Shown: one piece after another, positions 48,373-51,252 of the stretch | Position numbering within the stretch: the first letter of the stretch is position 1 | Layout of the letters: every line of letters starts with the position of its first letter | From: Thermoplasmatota archaeon | GTDB lineage: Archaea; Thermoplasmatota; Thermoplasmata; Thermoplasmatales; Thermoplasmataceae | Direction of reading: 5' to 3' | Length of the DNA: 51,252 bases | Assembly (NCBI GenBank): GCA_023487205.1 | Contig: JAMDBT010000035.1 | Location: 1-51,252 of the forward strand | Notes under the pieces: model-generated | The model's database searches: none | What the model was told of the DNA's origin: nothing | What the model saw: only the letters and a program-made list of their open reading frames with translations | Position numbers and translations under genes: made by a program

Positions 48373-50130
48373 ATGCCCGGTGAGCCAACAAATATAAGCG
48401 ATAACCGACTTGCAGGGAAATTGAACAGGGACCTCAGCGATCTCACAAGATTCATAATGTCTTCCCCCCGGTACAGGTTCTATGCCATTCCACTCCCTGT
48501 AATTTTCGCACTTGACTCGATCTTTCTTCTTAATTTCTACGAGATAACAGCAATCCTGGCATCCTTTTTCGGAGGAATATTGCTTGACCAGATTATGATC
48601 AGGGCGACGAGAGTGTTCTTTCCTTTAAGGAGAACGGTATTTCTCAATTTCTTTCTGCTTTCGTCCTGGAGCCTGCTCTTTATTCTGGCTTCTGCATTCG
48701 GCTATCTTTTTCGGCTACCTTACCCATTCATCGCGTTTTTCATACCTTTGACCGCAATGGTAAGGGCCATTGTCCTGTATCCATATTTCTCGGAACGACC
48801 CTATAGTGAAATTGTTCCGTCATTCAATTCCGTAATTCCGTTTGCCCTGGTTTACTTCATTTTTATTCCCAACACCGATCTATTTGAGAAGGTCGTCGCT
48901 GTCTCGCTTATATTCGCCTTCGCAGGTGTTTTGTTCACAAATGTGAGCGTCCTTCCGTTCGTGAAAAAGTATGCCGTCAGCCCGGTTAAAGCAATGAATT
49001 TTGTCCTTAATTTCAGGTCTAGCAAAGACGTGAGAGATCGGGGACACGAATTCTTTCAAGAACTCTATTCAAGAGAGAGGGAAGTGCCGGTCAAGGTTGT
49101 CGACGTGCTGAAGACTGACGGCACCAGAAAGGTTGCCATGATCTTTCCATACGTCCATCCGGGACCTTTCGGGAACTATGGTTCAAGCAATCTTCCGCGC
49201 AGGCTTGCGGAAAAACTTGGTTACTCAGGGGGACCCTTGATGGTTTTTCACACCGCCACCACCAACAGCAACAACTGCAGGGGAGACGATGATGTGGAGA
49301 GTGTTGCAGACGCAGTTAGAAGGGCATTGGCAAATGCAGTAAATGTGGAACTGGTTTCATCCTACAAACGCATAAAAGTTGCTGGGCACTACGTTGGGTT
49401 GTTAAGACTTGGAGAATCCCTCATCGTTTCGTTCATACCTGAAGAGAGACACTTTGACGATGTCTATCTTGATGAGGCACTTGGATTTGAAGCCTCCCTG
49501 AAAGGTGCAGGCATTAAGGAAGTAATATGCGTGGACGCACAGAATTCGTTCACTGAGAGGGCTACTTCGCTGGGAGAACTTGGAAGGTTTGTCTCCGGCG
49601 TAACTAGGGAATATTCCAGGCTGAGTGAAGCAGTCAATCCCGAAGTAGGATACGGCAGTTCCTCATTGTCCACCCCAGGTCTTGGGCCAATGGGTGTAAG
49701 TGCGATTACATTCAGGTCCGGAAGAAAGTCCACGGTCATTGTCCTGACCGACTCCAACAACATAATGTCAGGAGTCATGAGCAAGGTCAGGGAAAGAAAG
49801 GGACCCGAATTTGATCACATAGAACTTTTCACTACAGATAACCACTACGTCAACGAAAACACCCTTGACATGAACCCGCTCGGAAAGAGAGACAATCAAG
49901 ACTTGGTGGTTGATGCCATTGTCGCTGCCATAGACCAGTCTCTGGCAGACGCCGGACCAGCGGTGGTGAAGATGGGCAGGTCCTCTGCGGTGGTGCATAT
50001 GGGAGAAGAAGGAATGTTCAGCGACCTTCAGGAAACTGTTTTCCAGTCCCTCAGGCTTGCAAAGAGGATGATAGCCGTAAGCTCGGTCCTGGGGATTGTC
50101 CTCTCAATTGCAGCCTTCTACTTCATCTGA
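48373..50130 (+). CDS. DUF2070 membrane protein
   Basis: A 585-residue protein of the archaeal DUF2070 family. Function is not known. The N-terminal 220 residues contain about six or seven membrane helices. The soluble remainder is a single large domain with conserved-looking polar motifs: Y-V-H-P-G-P-F-G-N-Y-G-S-S-N, then F-H-T-A-T-T-N-S-N-N, V-D-A-Q-N-S-F, L-T-D-S-N-N-I and T-D-N-H-Y-V-N. Clustered His, Asp and Asn of this type often line a metal-dependent active site, so an enzymatic role is a reasonable guess. The last residues form another membrane helix. ATG is chosen, 7 bases after the degenerate S2P gene. The stop overlaps the convergent aroC by 8 bases. Confidence 0.85.
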   Translation: MPGEPTNISDNRLAGKLNRDLSDLTRFIMSSPRYRFYAIPLPVIFALDSIFLLNFYEITAILASFFGGILLDQIMIRATRVFFPLRRTVFLNFFLLSSWSLLFILASAFGYLFRLPYPFIAFFIPLTAMVRAIVLYPYFSERPYSEIVPSFNSVIPFALVYFIFIPNTDLFEKVVAVSLIFAFAGVLFTNVSVLPFVKKYAVSPVKAMNFVLNFRSSKDVRDRGHEFFQELYSREREVPVKVVDVLKTDGTRKVAMIFPYVHPGPFGNYGSSNLPRRLAEKLGYSGGPLMVFHTATTNSNNCRGDDDVESVADAVRRALANAVNVELVSSYKRIKVAGHYVGLLRLGESLIVSFIPEERHFDDVYLDEALGFEASLKGAGIKEVICVDAQNSFTERATSLGELGRFVSGVTREYSRLSEAVNPEVGYGSSSLSTPGLGPMGVSAITFRSGRKSTVIVLTDSNNIMSGVMSKVRERKGPEFDHIELFTTDNHYVNENTLDMNPLGKRDNQDLVVDAIVAAIDQSLADAGPAVVKMGRSSAVVHMGEEGMFSDLQETVFQSLRLAKRMIAVSSVLGIVLSIAAFYFI

Positions 50131-51217
50131 ACTTTATCCTGAACTCTGGTTCTCTGGCCGACATCATGAGGTCAAGAATCGCCATAGAAGATAAGGTTTG
50201 AACCACGGGAACTGCCCTGATGGCTATGCACGGGTCGTGCCTGCCCTCCACTCTGATATCGTGGGCTTCACCTGAAACAATGCTTACAGACTTCTGGCTT
50301 ATTCTTATGGAAGAGGTGGGCTTCATAGCAATCCTGAATACAACTGGCATCCCGTTCGTTATTCCTCCCAGTATTCCGCCATTGTTGTTGTTTCTTGTAA
50401 GGATCCTCCCTTCCTCGTAGTAAAATTCGTCCTTCACTTCCGAACCCCTCCTGGACGGAAAACCAAAACCCGTTCCGAATTCCAGCCCCTTGACTCCAGG
50501 AATGGAGAAAAGGAAACGCGCCAGATGGCTTTCCACCGAATCAAAAAATGGCTCCCCAAGGCCGGGTTTCAGTCCCATAATTACAGTCGTGATTGTGGCA
50601 CCCAGGCTGTCGCCTTCTCCCATCACCTTCTTCAGCAGGTTCTGTGCCCGGGAATCGGCCCCCTTGTCGGGGATGCGTGATGGAAACGAGTAGGCATCAT
50701 ATGGCCCGAACAGGATGTTTTGGTCGATAGCTATTCCATCCATAGAATCTATATAGGATGCAACAGAAACGCCGCTCCTCTCCAGGACCCTCAGTGGTAT
50801 GGAGGCAAGACCCACAATTGGCGCGGTCATCCTGCCGGAAAAGAATCCGCCGCCTGATTGGCTCCTGAACTCCCCATACTTGTAGAACTGGGTTATGTCT
50901 GCGTGTCCAGGTCTTGGATATTCCCTGTGCTGAGCATAGTGAGAGGGCATGGCATCCAAATTCCTTATGGTCATGGTAACTGGCCCACCGTCCGTATGAT
51001 CCCCACTTACCCCTGACACAATCTCGAAGTCGTCTGCCTCCTTCCTCTGGCTTGTATAAATTGAGCCGGAAGGTCTTCTGAAGTCAAGCCACTTCCTGAT
51101 CTCGTCCGGTTCCACTAGAGTGCCAGACGGAAGCCCGTCCAGGGTCCCTCCCACCAACTTTCCGTGCGATGATCCAAATACCGACAGTTTCAGGATAAGC
51201 CCGGCGGAGAACGTCAT
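50123..51217 (-). CDS. aroC: Chorismate synthase (divergent archaeal form)
   Basis: AroC converts 5-enolpyruvylshikimate-3-phosphate to chorismate, the branch point to aromatic amino acids, using reduced FMN. The 364 residues fit. Recognisable signatures are F-G-S-S-H-G (G-E-S-H-G in most relatives), R-R-P-S-G-S, E-I-V-S-G-V, R-P-G-H-A-D-I-T, S-G-G-G-F-F-S-G-R-M-T-A and N-N-N-N-G-G-I-L-G-G-I-T-N-G. The last is the C-terminal N-x-G-G-I-x-G-G-I-S-x-G type signature. The Glu-to-Ser change in GESHG is the main departure. Other shikimate genes are not in the window, so the locus does not show operon context. The ATG has a TATA-like box about 24 bases upstream. Confidence 0.93.
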   Translation of the reverse strand: MTFSAGLILKLSVFGSSHGKLVGGTLDGLPSGTLVEPDEIRKWLDFRRPSGSIYTSQRKEADDFEIVSGVSGDHTDGGPVTMTIRNLDAMPSHYAQHREYPRPGHADITQFYKYGEFRSQSGGGFFSGRMTAPIVGLASIPLRVLERSGVSVASYIDSMDGIAIDQNILFGPYDAYSFPSRIPDKGADSRAQNLLKKVMGEGDSLGATITTVIMGLKPGLGEPFFDSVESHLARFLFSIPGVKGLEFGTGFGFPSRRGSEVKDEFYYEEGRILTRNNNNGGILGGITNGMPVVFRIAMKPTSSIRISQKSVSIVSGEAHDIRVEGRHDPCIAIRAVPVVQTLSSMAILDLMMSAREPEFRIKFR

Positions 51218-51236
51218 CGAATATTATCTATTCCCC

Positions 51237-51244
51237 ATATAAAA
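51237..51244 (-). promoter_or_regulatory. TATA box of aroC
   Basis: On the minus strand TTTTATAT is centred about 24 bases before the aroC ATG at 51217, predicting a leaderless transcript. Confidence 0.55.
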
Positions 51245-51252
51245 GGAAATTC

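Noticed and set aside
1-51252. CRISPR arrays, rRNA genes, integrase or att sites
   Set aside because: No regularly spaced repeats, rRNA sequence or recombinase gene was found. The single tRNA has no flanking repeat of its 3' end that I could see.

Overview
The window reads as a stretch of chromosome from a Thermoplasmata-type euryarchaeon, close to Thermoplasmatales. This is an inference from gene content and style. Archaeal-only or archaeal-type genes dominate: Nep1, aMBF1, fibrillarin, aEF1B with its zinc-ribbon partner, TiaS, archaeal AlaRS/AspRS/PheT, Hel308, AglB and DUF2070. Base composition is close to half G+C by eye. Many genes have a TATA-like box about 25 bases before the start codon, which implies leaderless mRNAs. 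TTG is a frequent start codon (about a dozen genes). No gene-free stretch longer than 300 bases was seen, and no CRISPR array or intact transposon.

Layout. 1-2.1 kb: a DNA-binding protein with two tandem HTH repeats, then an MFS transporter. 2.1-6.8 kb (minus): kdpABC potassium pump with a leader hairpin and upstream direct repeats, preceded by a stand-alone Lrp-type RAM domain protein. 6.9-10.3 kb (plus): nep1, rps15, recJ-like, and a RuvC/YqgF-like RNase H-fold protein. 10.3-17.3 kb (minus): a 2099-residue oligosaccharyltransferase AglB fused to about 1200 residues of extracytoplasmic beta-sandwich domains, with a small surface protein behind it. 17.4-19.0 kb: a divergent pair built from ABC-transporter-derived domains (AAA-associated C-terminal domain; HTH plus substrate-binding fold) around a palindrome, with no transporter. 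19-22.5 kb (minus): pheT, a double ribbon-helix-helix protein, then zinc ribbon, aEF1B and a GT2 glycosyltransferase. 22.7-27.2 kb: an orphan gene, then a 1227-residue TPR protein whose end overlaps an intact site-2 protease; a 34-bp inverted repeat lies before the TPR gene. 27.4-28.7 kb: phosphohexomutase. 28.7-34.9 kb (minus): six tightly packed genes hel308, trm5, uppS, tiaS, AK6 and a CDP-alcohol phosphatidyltransferase. 35.0-36.8 kb: riboflavin-pathway reductase and adenosylhomocysteinase. 36.9-38.7 kb: tRNA-Thr(GGT) and a two-gene ABC exporter. 38.8-41.1 kb (minus): NfeD/ClpP-type membrane protein and ROK sugar kinase. 41.2-44.1 kb: aspS, an orphan, an IS200/IS605-end-like hairpin, mbf1 and flpA from a 33-bp divergent promoter. 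44.1-51.2 kb: alaS, a site-2 protease homologue that has lost both catalytic histidines, DUF2070, and aroC.

How it fits together. Most genes are core information processing (tRNA charging and modification, rRNA methylation, translation factors, replication and repair). A second theme is the cell envelope: AglB glycosylates surface proteins using a lipid carrier that UppS-type enzymes build, GT2 and the CDP-alcohol transferase make glycolipids and polar lipids, and several membrane proteases (active S2P, degenerate S2P, NfeD/ClpP) could control membrane proteins. The most unusual items are the AglB giant fusion, the transporter-less ABC sensor pair, the degenerate S2P next to DUF2070, the NfeD/ClpP protein without the expected lysine, and the lone IS605-like end.
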